Shown: positions 40,470-51,075 of the stretch, piece after piece | Layout of the letters: each line of letters starts with the position of its first letter | How positions within the stretch are numbered: the stretch's first letter is position 1 | NCBI RefSeq assembly: GCF_015477355.1 | Contig: NZ_JADLRJ010000004.1 | Span: 1-64,000 of the forward strand | Source of the DNA: Nocardia blacklockiae | Lineage (GTDB): Bacteria > Actinomycetota > Actinomycetes > Mycobacteriales > Mycobacteriaceae | Direction of reading: 5' to 3' | Length of the DNA stretch: 64,000 bases | The notes under the pieces: generated by a model | What the model was told of the DNA's origin: nothing | What the model saw: the letters and a program-made list of their open reading frames with translations, nothing else | Database searches by the model: none | Translations under genes and position numbers: made by a program

Positions 40470-41528
40470 ATGAACTACCGGCAGATCCCGCGCACGGCGG
40501 CCGAGGCCGTCCGATTCCGGTCTCGCGAGCTGGTGCGCCGAGGCGTCGAAGCGGCCGCCCGGCAACGCCTTCGGCTGAGCGACACGAATCCGGCTGCGCG
40601 AGTGCGCTTCCCGCAGCTACCGGTCACCGAGCAGTGGCCGACCGGCCGCCCCTTGTTCGTGGTGGTGCCCCTGGCCGGACTGCTCGCCGGGATCGCGGCG
40701 ACGTCCTTCGTCTGCGGGGTCGCCGTGATATCGCACCGGGCCACCGAGCCACTCGTGGTGACGGCCGGCGGCGCGGGCCTGGGCCTCGCCTCGCTGGGCA
40801 TGCTGGCCGTCGCGCTCGGCATGCTGCGCGAGGCGGTGCCGCTGTCGTCGCTCGTGTTCGGCCTGCCGGTCCGCAGGTGCGCGGACCTCGAGCGCGGCGT
40901 GGGCGTCCGGATAAGTCAGCCCACCCGGATCGTTCCCCTCGTCTCGATTCTCCTCGGGCTCACCGTCTTCGGGCAGGCGTGCTGGCGGGCGCACCGGGAC
41001 CGCGTCGGCGACGCCTTCCCGTTCTCCGCACTCGACGACGACCGGGCCACCGCCGCCGGAGCCGTCTCGGTGGTGCTGTTCATCGGCCTGGTCCTGGTGC
41101 TGCTCGCCGCCCGCCGGCGCATCCACGTCGAGCTGTACCCGTCCGGCATCGTCCGCCGCAATCCGCTGCGGGACCTGCGGGCGAAGGATCGCTTCTTGCC
41201 CTGGGAGGACATCGCAGGAGTGGAGAGCAGGACGCAGTACGTCGCCTTCTACCTGCGCGAGGGCCACACCATCGTCCTGCGCCTGAAGGATTCGGCCACT
41301 CCCCCCACCAACCGGCTGTTCGACCGGATCGGCGACTTCGGCATCCCGGCCTATCTGGCCAGGTGCGACTCCAATGTGCTGCTGGCCCTGCTCGAGTACC
41401 TGGTCGAGGAGCCCGCCGCGCGCCGCCTGCTGGCCGCCGAGGGCGTGCAGAAGTGGTTCGCCCCGCACTACCACTTCCCGGCGCGGCCCGCCGCCCTCGA
41501 ACTAGAGTCCGCCGCCGCCCCTCAGTAG
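40470..41528 (+). CDS. Multi-pass membrane protein with PH-like C-terminal domain
   Basis: I do not recognise a family for this 352-residue protein. It has four predicted transmembrane helices (about 54-83, 88-113, 147-170 and 190-213), then a soluble domain (RRIHVELYPSGIVRRNPLRD; FLPWEDIAGVESRTQYVAFY; GHTIVLRLKD) that resembles bacterial PH-like folds. The start is unsure; ATG 40470, GTG 40467 and GTG 40446 are in frame and none has a good ribosome site. Confidence 0.65.
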   Translation: MNYRQIPRTAAEAVRFRSRELVRRGVEAAARQRLRLSDTNPAARVRFPQLPVTEQWPTGRPLFVVVPLAGLLAGIAATSFVCGVAVISHRATEPLVVTAGGAGLGLASLGMLAVALGMLREAVPLSSLVFGLPVRRCADLERGVGVRISQPTRIVPLVSILLGLTVFGQACWRAHRDRVGDAFPFSALDDDRATAAGAVSVVLFIGLVLVLLAARRRIHVELYPSGIVRRNPLRDLRAKDRFLPWEDIAGVESRTQYVAFYLREGHTIVLRLKDSATPPTNRLFDRIGDFGIPAYLARCDSNVLLALLEYLVEEPAARRLLAAEGVQKWFAPHYHFPARPAALELESAAAPQ

Positions 41529-41560
41529 GCGGCCACCGGCTCACGCGAGCCGCGATGCAG

Positions 41561-41631
41561 AGCGGATGGCGGGAATCGAACCCGCGTGCACGGTTTTGCA
41601 GACCGCCCCCTAACCACTCAGGCACACCCGC
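41561..41631 (-). tRNA. tRNA-Cys (anticodon GCA)
   Basis: A 71-base cloverleaf on the minus strand: acceptor GCGGGTG with CATCCGC (one G-T pair), anticodon loop CTGCAAA, T arm GCGGG-TTCGATT-CCCGC, and discriminator T, the Cys identity base. CCA is not encoded. Confidence 0.96.
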
Positions 41632-41734
41632 ATCGTCTTCGATCGTGCCCGCCGAGGGCCCGGCGGCCCACCGTTGGCCTCACCATGATCGAAAGGCGAA
41701 CCCCCAGGACGGGAAAACCTCCGAGCCGACCACC

Positions 41735-41740
41735 TAAACT
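41735..41740 (+). promoter_or_regulatory. -10 element for a leaderless marR transcript
   Basis: TAAACT is followed by 7 bases and ATG 41748. No Shine-Dalgarno site precedes the start codon. Confidence 0.5.
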
Positions 41741-41747
41741 CGGCCGC

Positions 41748-42284
41748 ATGGCTGTTCCCCGCCCGCTTCCGCTGGATCCGATCGAGGAGGCGCACCGTCA
41801 GTGGTCCGCGCACGGCTGGGGTGAGGTGGCGGACGGCATGGCCGCGGTGACCTCGCTGGTGCGGGCGCAGCAGATCGTGATGGCGCGGGTGGACGAGGCG
41901 CTGCGGCCCTCGGGGTTGACCTTCTCCCGCTACGAACTGCTGATGCTGCTGAGCTTCAGCAAGTCCGGCGCGCTGCCGATGGCGGTGGCGAGCGCCCGGC
42001 TCCAGGTGCATCCGACGAGCGTCACCAACACGGTGGACCGCTTGGAGGCGGCCGCTCTGGTGCGGCGCGTCCCGCATCCCAGCGATCGTCGAGCAACCTT
42101 GATCGAGATCACCGATTCGGGCCGTGAACTGGTCACCGAGGCCACCCACGCCCTCAACGCGAAGGTGTTCGCGCATCCCGGGCTCGCACCCGATCGCCTG
42201 CAGTTGTTGCTGCAACTGCTGGCCGAGTTCCGGCGCGCGGCCGGCGACTTCGACGCCGGCGACGGGCCGACCCGCTGGGCCTGA
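41748..42284 (+). CDS. MarR-family regulator
   Basis: This 178-residue protein has the MarR winged helix: LTFSRYELLMLLSFSKSGAL, LQVHPTSVTNTVDRLEAAALV and RRVPHPSDRRATLIEITDSGREL. It is about 1.1 kb from the 3' end of the valine-degradation operon and could regulate it, but the Hsp70-like gene lies between and I cannot match it to an operator. ATG 41748 probably starts a leaderless mRNA. Confidence 0.9.
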   Translation: MAVPRPLPLDPIEEAHRQWSAHGWGEVADGMAAVTSLVRAQQIVMARVDEALRPSGLTFSRYELLMLLSFSKSGALPMAVASARLQVHPTSVTNTVDRLEAAALVRRVPHPSDRRATLIEITDSGRELVTEATHALNAKVFAHPGLAPDRLQLLLQLLAEFRRAAGDFDAGDGPTRWA

Positions 42285-42357
42285 CACGATAACCGTTCAG
42301 CATCCCACCAGCGACATTCCGGTCCCCCGCTTCCCATCGGGAGCCAAAAGGTTCACC

Positions 42358-43422
42358 ATGGAGGCCATGGTGCTGGTCCTCGGGGTGTCGGCGGGCGCTG
42401 GCGGCGCACGAGCGATGCTCACGCATTCCGACCAGCCGCATCTCCCGCCGATCGATCGCTGCACGGTGCCCCGGCGCGCCGGCGCCGGCGTCGAGGAACC
42501 GGTTTTCCAGGCCATCCAGCTCATGCGCGAGTCGGCCGAGCAGCGCGACGAGTTCATCACCGGTATCGCCGTCACCTCGCGCAGCCCGGTACACGCCGAG
42601 GCGATCCGCGCCACGGCCGGCCGCAGCCGCCTCACCATCGTGGACGAGCCGGTGGCGCAGCTGCGCTACCTGCGGTTCAGCGGTCGGCTGCCGGAGGAGG
42701 GCGCGGTGGTGCTCTACGACCTGGGCGCCTCGGGCCTGACCGTCACCGAGGTCGACTGCCGCACCGACGCGATCCTGGCCGCCAAGCGCAGCACGGTGCT
42801 CGGCGGCGACGGCCACGACGCGCTGCTGCGCTGGCGGCTGGCGCACGGCGGGGTGATGATCGACAAGCCCACCAGCCGCGCCTACAAGGAGGCGCTGACC
42901 ACGACACCCGTGGTCACGGCCGGCGATCCGCTGACGAACGCCCGAATGGTGTTCACCCGCAGCGATTTCAACGAGTTGGTGGAGGCCGGCGTCCACCATT
43001 CGGTGTCGTTCGTGCGGCAGATGATGGAGGAGACGGGCGCGCCGGCCGAGTCGCTCGCGCTGCTCGGCGGCTGCACGCGCAATCCGGGCATCCGCGAGTC
43101 GCTGGCGCAGCTGCTGGATCTGCCGGTCATCTACGACCCGGAACCCGAATTCGTCTCGGCGCGCGGCGCGGTGCTGATGGCGACGCAGATGCCGGCGGCG
43201 CGGCGGGTGCGCGGCGTCCGGTTCACCGAGCGCGCACCGCGGCCGAACGGATCCGCCCCGGTGTCCAAACGCAAGGTGGTCGCCGCGCTGGCGGTGACCG
43301 TGACGCTCGGCGCCACGGTGGCCGGTCTGCTGGCCGCCGATCGGCAGGCGCCGCAGCCGTCCACCCGCGGCACCGTGCCGTCACCGGTGGAGGTGGCGGG
43401 CACCCCCGCGCACCCCCGCTAG
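42358..43422 (+). CDS. Hsp70-like actin-fold protein with C-terminal membrane anchor
   Basis: This 354-residue protein has the actin/Hsp70 ATPase fold: an N-terminal MVLVLGVSAGAGGARAML in the phosphate-1 position, VDEPVAQLRYLRF, VVLYDLGASGLTVTEVD (phosphate 2), and the adenosine motif LALLGGCTRNPGIRESLAQL. The phosphate-1 loop lacks the usual Asp. The Hsp70 peptide-binding domain is missing. In its place is a transmembrane helix near the C-terminus (about 307-326) with a Pro/Thr-rich tail. AAAAGG lies upstream of ATG 42358; ATG 42367 is an alternative. Its role is unknown. Confidence 0.78.
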   Translation: MEAMVLVLGVSAGAGGARAMLTHSDQPHLPPIDRCTVPRRAGAGVEEPVFQAIQLMRESAEQRDEFITGIAVTSRSPVHAEAIRATAGRSRLTIVDEPVAQLRYLRFSGRLPEEGAVVLYDLGASGLTVTEVDCRTDAILAAKRSTVLGGDGHDALLRWRLAHGGVMIDKPTSRAYKEALTTTPVVTAGDPLTNARMVFTRSDFNELVEAGVHHSVSFVRQMMEETGAPAESLALLGGCTRNPGIRESLAQLLDLPVIYDPEPEFVSARGAVLMATQMPAARRVRGVRFTERAPRPNGSAPVSKRKVVAALAVTVTLGATVAGLLAADRQAPQPSTRGTVPSPVEVAGTPAHPR

Positions 43423-43427
43423 CCGGG

Positions 43428-44204
43428 TCAGCGGTGGGTGAAGTTCGCCGGCCGCTTCTCGACGAAGGCCGTCATGCCTTCCTTCTGGTCCTCGGTGGCG
43501 AACAGCGAGTGGAAGACCCGGCGTTCGAACCGCAGGCCCTCGGTGAGGGTGGTCTCGTAGGCGCGGTCCACCGCCTCCTTGGCGACCATGACCGACGGCA
43601 GCGACATGGACGCGATGGTCTCGGCCACCTCCAGCGCGGTCGCCACCAGTTCGGCCGCCGGCACGATCCGGGCGACCAGACCGGCCCGCTCGGCCTCCTC
43701 GGCGCCCATGTTGCGGCCGGTCAGGATCAGGTCCATCGCCTTGGCCTTGCCCACGGCGCGGGTGAGCCGCTGCGATCCGCCCATGCCGGGGATGACGCCC
43801 AGCTTGATCTCCGGCTGCCCGAATTTCGCGGTGTCGGCGGCGAGCAGGATGTCGCACATCATGGCCAGCTCGCAGCCGCCGCCGAGGGCGTAGCCGGCGA
43901 CCGCGGCGATGACGGGCTTGCGGAAGGCGACGAGCCGGTCCCAGCCGGCGAAGTGGTCGGCGAGGAACATGTCCATGTAGGACTTGGACTGCATCTCCTT
44001 GATGTCGGCCCCGGCGGCGAACGCCTTCTCCGACCCGGTGAGCACGACCGCGCCGATGTCGTCGTCGGACTCCAGCTCGTCGAGCGCCGCGGTGATGTCG
44101 GTGAGGACCTGCGAGTTCAGCGCGTTCAGCGCCTTCGGCCGGTTCAGGGTGATCAGGGCGACGCGACCCTTGCGCTCCAGCAGGATGGTCTCGAAGTCTG
44201 TCAT
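43428..44204 (-). CDS. Enoyl-CoA hydratase, valine pathway
   Basis: This 258-residue crotonase hydrates a 2,3-unsaturated acyl-CoA; in this operon it should act on methacrylyl-CoA. It has the oxyanion-hole segments ([27 protein letters not shown]) and both catalytic Glu residues (GCELAM and [15 protein letters not shown]). ATG 44204 overlaps the mmsB stop by 4 bases. It is the last gene of the operon and is convergent with the Hsp70-like gene (5 bases between the stops). Confidence 0.93.
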   Translation of the reverse strand: MTDFETILLERKGRVALITLNRPKALNALNSQVLTDITAALDELESDDDIGAVVLTGSEKAFAAGADIKEMQSKSYMDMFLADHFAGWDRLVAFRKPVIAAVAGYALGGGCELAMMCDILLAADTAKFGQPEIKLGVIPGMGGSQRLTRAVGKAKAMDLILTGRNMGAEEAERAGLVARIVPAAELVATALEVAETIASMSLPSVMVAKEAVDRAYETTLTEGLRFERRVFHSLFATEDQKEGMTAFVEKRPANFTHR

Positions 44205-45097
44205 TCCTGTTCCTCTCCCGAACGAGTACGGATGTCGGTCACGATAGCGGAGAAGTCCTTGTCCGCCGCGGTCCGGTTGAAGCGGTCGTAGAGCTCGGCG
44301 GCGAGCAGGCCGAGGCGCCCGTCGACGCCGTTGTCGCGCAACGCGTTCGCGGCCAGGCCGAGGTCCTTGGTCATCAGCACGGTGGCGAATCCGGGGCGGT
44401 AGTCGTGGTTGGCGGGGCTGGTGGGGACCGGGCCGGGCACCGGACAGTAGCTGGTCAGCGCCCAGCACTGGCCGGAGGCGGTGGACACCACGTCGAAGAA
44501 CTCGTCGTGGCGCAGGCCCAGCTTCTCGCCGAGCACGAGCGCCTCGGACAGGCCGATCATGGAGATGCCGAGCATCAAGTTGTTGCAGATCTTGGCGGCC
44601 TGGCCGACGCCCGCGCCGCCGCAGTGCACGACCTTGCCGCCCAGCACCTCGAGCAGCGGCAGCGCCGCGGCGAAGTCGTCGGCGGCGCCGCCGACCATGA
44701 AGGTCAGGGTGCCCGCCGCCGCGCCCGACACCCCGCCGGAGACCGGGGCGTCCAAGGCCCGATGTCCCGCCGCCACAGCGAGTTCCGCGGCCTGCCGGGC
44801 GTCGGCGACGTCGATGGTGGAGCAGTCGACGAACAGGGTGCCGGGCGCGGCGGCCGCCAGCACGTCGCGGTAGACGTCGAGCACGACGCGCCCGTTGGGC
44901 AGCATGGTGAGCACCACCTCGGCCTGCGCCACGGCCGCCGCGGCGGTGTCGGCGACCGTGGCGCCGTCGGCGCGGGCCTGGTCCCGGGCCGCCGGGGCCG
45001 GGTCGAAGGCCACCACCTCGTAGCCCGCGCGCACCAGGTTCGCGGCCATCGGGCCGCCCATGTGCCCGAGGCCCAGGAATCCGATCACGGTGGCCAT
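44201..45097 (-). CDS. mmsB: 3-hydroxyisobutyrate dehydrogenase
   Basis: The enzyme oxidises 3-hydroxyisobutyrate to methylmalonate semialdehyde with NAD. The 298-residue protein has [42 protein letters not shown] and the catalytic Lys in [18 protein letters not shown]. The C-terminal helical domain has [19 protein letters not shown]. Its ATG shares one base with the upstream stop codon (TGATG), so it is translationally coupled. Confidence 0.95.
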   Translation of the reverse strand: MATVIGFLGLGHMGGPMAANLVRAGYEVVAFDPAPAARDQARADGATVADTAAAAVAQAEVVLTMLPNGRVVLDVYRDVLAAAAPGTLFVDCSTIDVADARQAAELAVAAGHRALDAPVSGGVSGAAAGTLTFMVGGAADDFAAALPLLEVLGGKVVHCGGAGVGQAAKICNNLMLGISMIGLSEALVLGEKLGLRHDEFFDVVSTASGQCWALTSYCPVPGPVPTSPANHDYRPGFATVLMTKDLGLAANALRDNGVDGRLGLLAAELYDRFNRTAADKDFSAIVTDIRTRSGEEQE

Positions 45098-46158
45098 CAG
45101 TGTCCTTCCGGCGCAGCGAGATTCAGCTCGTCGTCGCCCAGCTCGGCGAAGTAGGCGTCGACCTGTGCGGGCGTCACCTCGTCCAGTGCGGCCGGCTGCC
45201 AGCGCGGGGTACGGTCCTTGTCGACCACCTGCGCGCGGATGCCCTCGACCAGATCGTGGCTGTCCAGCGCCGCCACGGACACCCGGTACTCCTCGTTCAG
45301 CGCCGACTCCAGATCCCGTGCGGCGCGGGCGTTGCGCAGCGAGCGCAGCGTGACCTTCAGTGCGACGGGCGATTTCGCCAGGATGTCGGCGGCGGCCCGG
45401 TCGGCTTCGGGGGCGGCGTGCGCCCGCAGGCGCGCGACGATCCCCTCGACGGTGTCGGCGCTGTAGCAGGCGTCGATCCAGTCCCGCTGTGCGAGCAGTT
45501 CGGACGGCGGCGCGGGCTGCGCGAACTTGGCGATGGCGACCTCGGGTTCGGCGGTGCGCAGCGCCTCCAGCAGCGCCGGAAGTTGTTCGGCGGGAACGAA
45601 ATAGTCGGCGAAACCGGCGGCGATCGCGTCACCGGCGCTCATCCGCGCGGTGGTGAGCGCGACGTGGGTGCCGATCTCGCCCGGCGTGCGCGAGAGCAGG
45701 TAGGTGCCGCCGACATCCGGGACGAACCCGATGCCGGTCTCGGGCATGCCGATCTTGGAGCGCTCGGTGACGATCCGGTGGCTGCCGTGCCCGGACAGGC
45801 CCACCCCGCCGCCCATCACGATGCCGTCCATGACGACCACGTACGGCTTCGGGTAGCGGCCGATGTAGGCATTGAGGACGTACTCGTCGCGCCAGAACCG
45901 GCCGGACGGCGAATCCGGGCCGCCCGCACCGTCTTTCGCGTCGTTGTAGATGGCGACGATGTCGCCGCCCGCGCACAGCCCGCGCTCCCCCGCGCCGGTC
46001 ACGACCACCGCGCGCACCTCGTCGTCGGCGGCCCAGCTCCGCAGCGCGGCCAGAATGGTCAGTGCCATCGGGTGATTCAGCGCGTTGATGGCCTTGGGCC
46101 GGTTCAGCGTGATCAGGCCGAGCCCGTCGCGCTTGTCGATGAGCACTTCGTCGCTCAT
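45097..46158 (-). CDS. 3-hydroxyisobutyryl-CoA hydrolase
   Basis: This 353-residue crotonase-fold hydrolase releases 3-hydroxyisobutyrate from its CoA ester. The hydrolase signature is [20 protein letters not shown], followed by [20 protein letters not shown], with the catalytic Glu and Asp. The extended C-terminal region ([20 protein letters not shown], then FVQ-like [13 protein letters not shown]) separates it from plain hydratases. ATG 46158 overlaps the acyl-CoA dehydrogenase stop by 4 bases. Confidence 0.94.
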   Translation of the reverse strand: MSDEVLIDKRDGLGLITLNRPKAINALNHPMALTILAALRSWAADDEVRAVVVTGAGERGLCAGGDIVAIYNDAKDGAGGPDSPSGRFWRDEYVLNAYIGRYPKPYVVVMDGIVMGGGVGLSGHGSHRIVTERSKIGMPETGIGFVPDVGGTYLLSRTPGEIGTHVALTTARMSAGDAIAAGFADYFVPAEQLPALLEALRTAEPEVAIAKFAQPAPPSELLAQRDWIDACYSADTVEGIVARLRAHAAPEADRAAADILAKSPVALKVTLRSLRNARAARDLESALNEEYRVSVAALDSHDLVEGIRAQVVDKDRTPRWQPAALDEVTPAQVDAYFAELGDDELNLAAPEGH

Positions 46159-47300
46159 GCTGTGTCCTTTCCTACGACTGACCGGGCGACGACCACCCGC
46201 ATGATTTCGTTGGTGCCCTCGAGGATCTGGTGCACCCGCAGATCCCGGACGATCTTCTCCACGCCGTACTCGGTGAGATAGCCGTAGCCGCCGTGCAATT
46301 GCAGCGCCTTGTTGGCGACCTCGAAGCAGGCGTCGGTGGTGAAGCGCTTGGCCATCGCGCACAGCTCCACCTTGTCGGCGGCGTCGGCGTCGAGCGCGGC
46401 GGCGGCCCGCCACAGCAGCGTCCGGGCCGCCTCCACCGACGTGCGCATGTCGGCAAGCTCGAATCGCAGCGCCGAATTGTCCAGCAGCCGTGCCCCGAAG
46501 GCCTGTCGCTGCGCCAGATACGAGACGGTCTTGTCGAGTGCGGCCTGTGCGCCGCCGAGCGAGCAGGCGGCGATGTTCAGCCGGCCGCCGTTGAGCCCGT
46601 TCATGGCGATGCGGAAACCGTTGCCCGGGCGACCCAGCAGGTTCGCCGCGGGCACCCGGGCCCGCTCGAGCACCACCTGCCGGGTGGGCTGGGCGTTCCA
46701 GCCCATCTTCCTCTCGTTGGCGCCGAACGTGATTCCCGGGGTGTCGGCGGGGACGAGGAACGCCGAGATGCCGCCGGCGCCCTCCTCGCCGGTGCGGGCC
46801 ATCACCACGTAGACGTCGGTGCTGCCCGCGCCGGAGATGAATTGTTTGACGCCGGTGAGCAGGTAGTCCGCGCCGTCGCGAACGGCCTTGGTGCGCAACG
46901 CCGCCGCGTCCGAGCCCACGCCCGGCTCGGTCAGCGCGTAGCTGCCGAGCAGGTCCATCGAGGTGAGGCCCGGCAGCCACCGGTTGCGCTGTGCCGCATC
47001 GCCGTAACGGTCGATCATCCACGCCACCATGTTGTGAATGGAGAGATAGGCCGCGATCGCGGGACAGCCGGTGGCGAGTTGCTCGAAGATGCGCACCGCG
47101 TCCAGGCGGCGCAGCCCGGAGCCGCCGACATCCTCGCCGACGTAGATGCCGCCCATGCCGAGCGAGCCCGCCTTGCGCACCACGTCGACCGGAAAGTGTT
47201 TGCGCTCATCCCATTCCAGGGCGTGCGGGGCGAGCAGTTCGTCGGCGAAACCGCGGGCGGTGTCGGCGATCGCCCGCTCGTCCTCGTCGAGTGCGAACAC
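46155..47300 (-). CDS. Acyl-CoA dehydrogenase (probable isobutyryl-CoA)
   Basis: This 381-residue flavoprotein oxidises an acyl-CoA to the 2,3-enoyl-CoA. FAD and substrate motifs are LLGSYALTEPGVGSDAAALR and KQFISGAGSTDVYVVMART; the catalytic Glu is in HQILEGTNEIMRVV. The operon with HIBYL-CoA hydrolase, mmsB and mmsA makes isobutyryl-CoA the likely substrate. GTG 47300 lies three bases after the mmsA stop. Confidence 0.94.
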   Translation of the reverse strand: MFALDEDERAIADTARGFADELLAPHALEWDERKHFPVDVVRKAGSLGMGGIYVGEDVGGSGLRRLDAVRIFEQLATGCPAIAAYLSIHNMVAWMIDRYGDAAQRNRWLPGLTSMDLLGSYALTEPGVGSDAAALRTKAVRDGADYLLTGVKQFISGAGSTDVYVVMARTGEEGAGGISAFLVPADTPGITFGANERKMGWNAQPTRQVVLERARVPAANLLGRPGNGFRIAMNGLNGGRLNIAACSLGGAQAALDKTVSYLAQRQAFGARLLDNSALRFELADMRTSVEAARTLLWRAAAALDADAADKVELCAMAKRFTTDACFEVANKALQLHGGYGYLTEYGVEKIVRDLRVHQILEGTNEIMRVVVARSVVGKDTA

Positions 47301-47303
47301 GAC

Positions 47304-48824
<1,521 letters not shown>

Positions 48825-48893
48825 CCCAGCCCAGCCCTCGCAGTCGACGCGGACGACGGCCAACCACGAACCGCCGAATATGCGGTCACCCTA

Positions 48894-48911
48894 TAGTTGG
48901 ACGTCCAAGTA
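48894..48911. promoter_or_regulatory. Operator upstream of the valine operon (shared with icmF)
   Basis: TAGTTGGACGTCCAAGTA contains a perfect 12-bp palindrome, TTGGACGTCCAA (48897-48908). On the minus strand TATAGG at its downstream edge can be the -10 of mmsA, so the operator would lie between -35 and -10. The site before icmF (53502-53519) matches 16 of its 18 bases. Confidence 0.75.
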
Positions 48912-48929
48912 AATCCACAACTGTGCCCT

Positions 48930-49014
48930 ACGCCACTGTGGCGTGACCGCACACCACTTATCCGCTCTGTACACCCGTTGTAACTGGTGTGAAGAGCGGA
49001 TAACTGGTGTACAG
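48930..49014. terminator. Inverted repeats between the surface operon and mmsA
   Basis: ACGCCACTGTGGCGT (48930-48944) has 7-bp arms. TTATCCGCTCT (48958-48968) pairs with AGAGCGGATAA (48993-49003), extended by ACACC with GGTGT inside. A competing stem pairs CTGTACACC (48967-48975) with GGTGTACAG (49006-49014). They lie just beyond the stop of the collagen-like gene, so termination is likely, but no T-run follows. Confidence 0.5.
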
Positions 49015-49040
49015 ACGCCTTCTCGGAAGGGTCGGGGGCC

Positions 49041-50240
49041 TCAGTGGTCGGGGCGGAGTTCGACCGTGGTGCCTGGGTGGGCGAGGGAGGCGACGCGGAT
49101 GGGGGCGCCCTTGGCCTGGTCGATGAGTTGGCCCTGCCAGGCTACGAAGCAGGAGGCGGCCTCGCTGTCGTGGATGCGGTTGAGGGCGGGTGCCAGTGCC
49201 TTGGCGAGGTCACCCTCGGCGGCGATGAGCTGATCGCGGTACGGGCCGTAGTAGGGCAGGATCGCCTCCAGGACAACGGCTTCCACGCCCTGCACCTGGG
49301 TGATCACCGGATCGATGAGCGGCTGGTACCTGTTCAGCACGGGCGCGATCTCCGCGAGCACCGGACCGACCAGCTGCAGCAGGGGTTGATACACCGATCC
49401 CAGTGCGAAGGCCTCCGAGGAGAACGGCCCGGCCAGCGGCGCGAGCCCGATCAGCGAGGCCAGCCCGCCTTGCTGCGCGGGCGCGGGCCAGCCGAGCGGG
49501 CACGGCGGCTGCGTATTCGCCGGGGCGACATCGAACGGATTCGCCCCGCCCGCACCGGCGAGCGGCACGGAATCGGTACCACCGGGACCCGCCGCACCGC
49601 CCCCTAGGGGCACCGACGAATTCGGCGCGGCCCCACCGGGATCGATCACAATCGCAGGCTGCGCCCCCGTCGCACCCCCGAGCGGCACCGACGCCGCAGG
49701 CCCACCACCCGCCGAACCCCCCGCCCCACCCGACGTGCCGGGGACGCCAGGTGCCCCCGGCGCACCTGGCGTCCCCGGCACGCCCGGCGCACCCGCTGTT
49801 CCCGGCACGCCCGGCGCACCCGCTGTTCCCGGCACGCCCGGCGCACCCGCTGTTCCCGGCGCACCCGGCGTCCCCGGCGCACCTGCTGCTCCCGGCACAC
49901 CCGGCGTTCCCGGCACGCCCGACGTCCCCAGCGCACCCGGCGTCCCCGGTGTTCCAGCCCCACGGGGCACACCCGGTGTTCCGGGCACACCTGCCGTTCC
50001 CTGCGCGCCCGGTGTTCCGGGTGCGCCGGGTGCACCCGGGCCCGCGGGGGGCTGGGCTGGGTTCAGGTCGGCGGGCTGGGCGGTGTGGACCTGCGAGACC
50101 ACTACTCCGGTGGGTTGGCTGTCGTGGTCGCGGACGGTCAGGGCCGTTATCGCGACCGTGCTGCCGAGGGCGGTCGCGGCGGCGACGATGCGGAGGGCGC
50201 CGGCGAGCCAGGGTTTCGGGGTGGTCGTGCGGGAAGTCAT
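49041..50240 (-). CDS. Exported collagen-like protein (fourth gene of surface operon)
   Basis: This 399-residue protein has an N-terminal signal-anchor (about 10-35), a Ser/Thr linker, about 35 Gly-X-Y triplets rich in APG, VPG and TPG (about 65-170) with one interruption, a Gly/Ala/Pro spacer, and a helical C-terminal domain (about 250-399) containing two Cys ([16 protein letters not shown]). Collagen-like repeats can form rigid triple-helical stalks; bacterial ones work without hydroxyproline. It lies 25 bases after the third gene of the operon. No homologue of known function comes to mind. Confidence 0.78.
   Translation of the reverse strand: MTSRTTTPKPWLAGALRIVAAATALGSTVAITALTVRDHDSQPTGVVVSQVHTAQPADLNPAQPPAGPGAPGAPGTPGAQGTAGVPGTPGVPRGAGTPGTPGALGTSGVPGTPGVPGAAGAPGTPGAPGTAGAPGVPGTAGAPGVPGTAGAPGVPGTPGAPGAPGVPGTSGGAGGSAGGGPAASVPLGGATGAQPAIVIDPGGAAPNSSVPLGGGAAGPGGTDSVPLAGAGGANPFDVAPANTQPPCPLGWPAPAQQGGLASLIGLAPLAGPFSSEAFALGSVYQPLLQLVGPVLAEIAPVLNRYQPLIDPVITQVQGVEAVVLEAILPYYGPYRDQLIAAEGDLAKALAPALNRIHDSEAASCFVAWQGQLIDQAKGAPIRVASLAHPGTTVELRPDH
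49786..49866. repeat. Three tandem 27-bp repeats in the collagen-like gene
   Basis: Two identical copies (starting at 49786 and 49813) and a near-identical third (49840) of GGCGCACCCGCTGTTCCCGG plus CACGCCC. Each encodes nine residues, three Gly-X-Y triplets. Copy number probably varies between strains. Confidence 0.85.
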
Positions 50241-50265
50241 CGGGCCGAACTCCTTGTCGGATCGC

Positions 50266-51075
50266 TTATTTGGCCGGGGTCGGCGGGGTTTCCGGGGCGG
50301 CGGCGCCCGGTTCGAAGACGCCCTCGAGATGCCAGACGCCGGTGAATCCGTTGAACGGGCCGCCCACGATCAGGCTGGTCCACTGCAACGTGAAGGCGCG
50401 GGTCTTCGGGTCGTAGGTGCCGGTCGCCGAGGGCCCTTGGGGCGCATCGGATTTCGGCTGGTTGAGCCACTGGTGTGCCACCCAGTCCCAGACCTTCTGC
50501 ACCTGCTCGGCACCCGCCACCTGGGCGCCCTGCTGCTCCGGCGGTTTGGGTGCGCCCTGGTTGAATTCCTGGTCGTTCCAGGACGCCGCCCACGACGACA
50601 GGTCGGCGGTGAGCTTGCCGCCGTCGGCGATCACCGAGGGCGCCGGGACCTGCCGCCGGGTCTGCGGGTCCGTCGGATTGGTGGAGGTGCCGAATTCGAC
50701 GCCGAAGAACTTGGTCGGCCGGGTGATCGACGCCGCGAGCGAATTGCCGTGGTCGAAGCCGGGATTCGGCTCGCTCTGATAGCCGCCGGTGCGCAGTCCG
50801 CCCGCGGTGCCCGGCGCGAGCAGCGTGGTCGAGCCGCCCTGTGCCGGGGAGTCGCCATTGGGCATGTACGGTCCCTGTTCCGCGGTGCCGCCCGGCTGGA
50901 CCATGCGGAACCAGGTCCCGGTCACGGTGTCGCCGCTGACCGCGCCCGGAGTGAAGCGCAACAGTCCGATCAGCGGTTCCGGGCCCGGTGCCGCCGCATC
51001 ATCACCGCCGGAGCAGCCGGACAGCAGCGCGGCCGCCGTCACCAGTGCCGCACTCAGGTATACGCGTGCCCTCAT
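50266..51075 (-). CDS. Lipoprotein, paralogue of the first gene of the surface operon
   Basis: This 269-residue lipoprotein (lipobox LLSGC, Cys20) has a domain I cannot name. It is clearly shared with the protein encoded at 52073-53335: [33 protein letters not shown] and [20 protein letters not shown] are almost the same in both. It is likely anchored on the outer face of the cytoplasmic membrane. ATG 51075 overlaps the stop of the membrane-protein gene by 4 bases. Confidence 0.8.
   Translation of the reverse strand: MRARVYLSAALVTAAALLSGCSGGDDAAAPGPEPLIGLLRFTPGAVSGDTVTGTWFRMVQPGGTAEQGPYMPNGDSPAQGGSTTLLAPGTAGGLRTGGYQSEPNPGFDHGNSLAASITRPTKFFGVEFGTSTNPTDPQTRRQVPAPSVIADGGKLTADLSSWAASWNDQEFNQGAPKPPEQQGAQVAGAEQVQKVWDWVAHQWLNQPKSDAPQGPSATGTYDPKTRAFTLQWTSLIVGGPFNGFTGVWHLEGVFEPGAAAPETPPTPAK

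Noticed and set aside
49786-49866. CRISPR-like array
   Set aside because: The 27-bp copies abut with no spacers and encode Gly-X-Y triplets; no cas genes are present.
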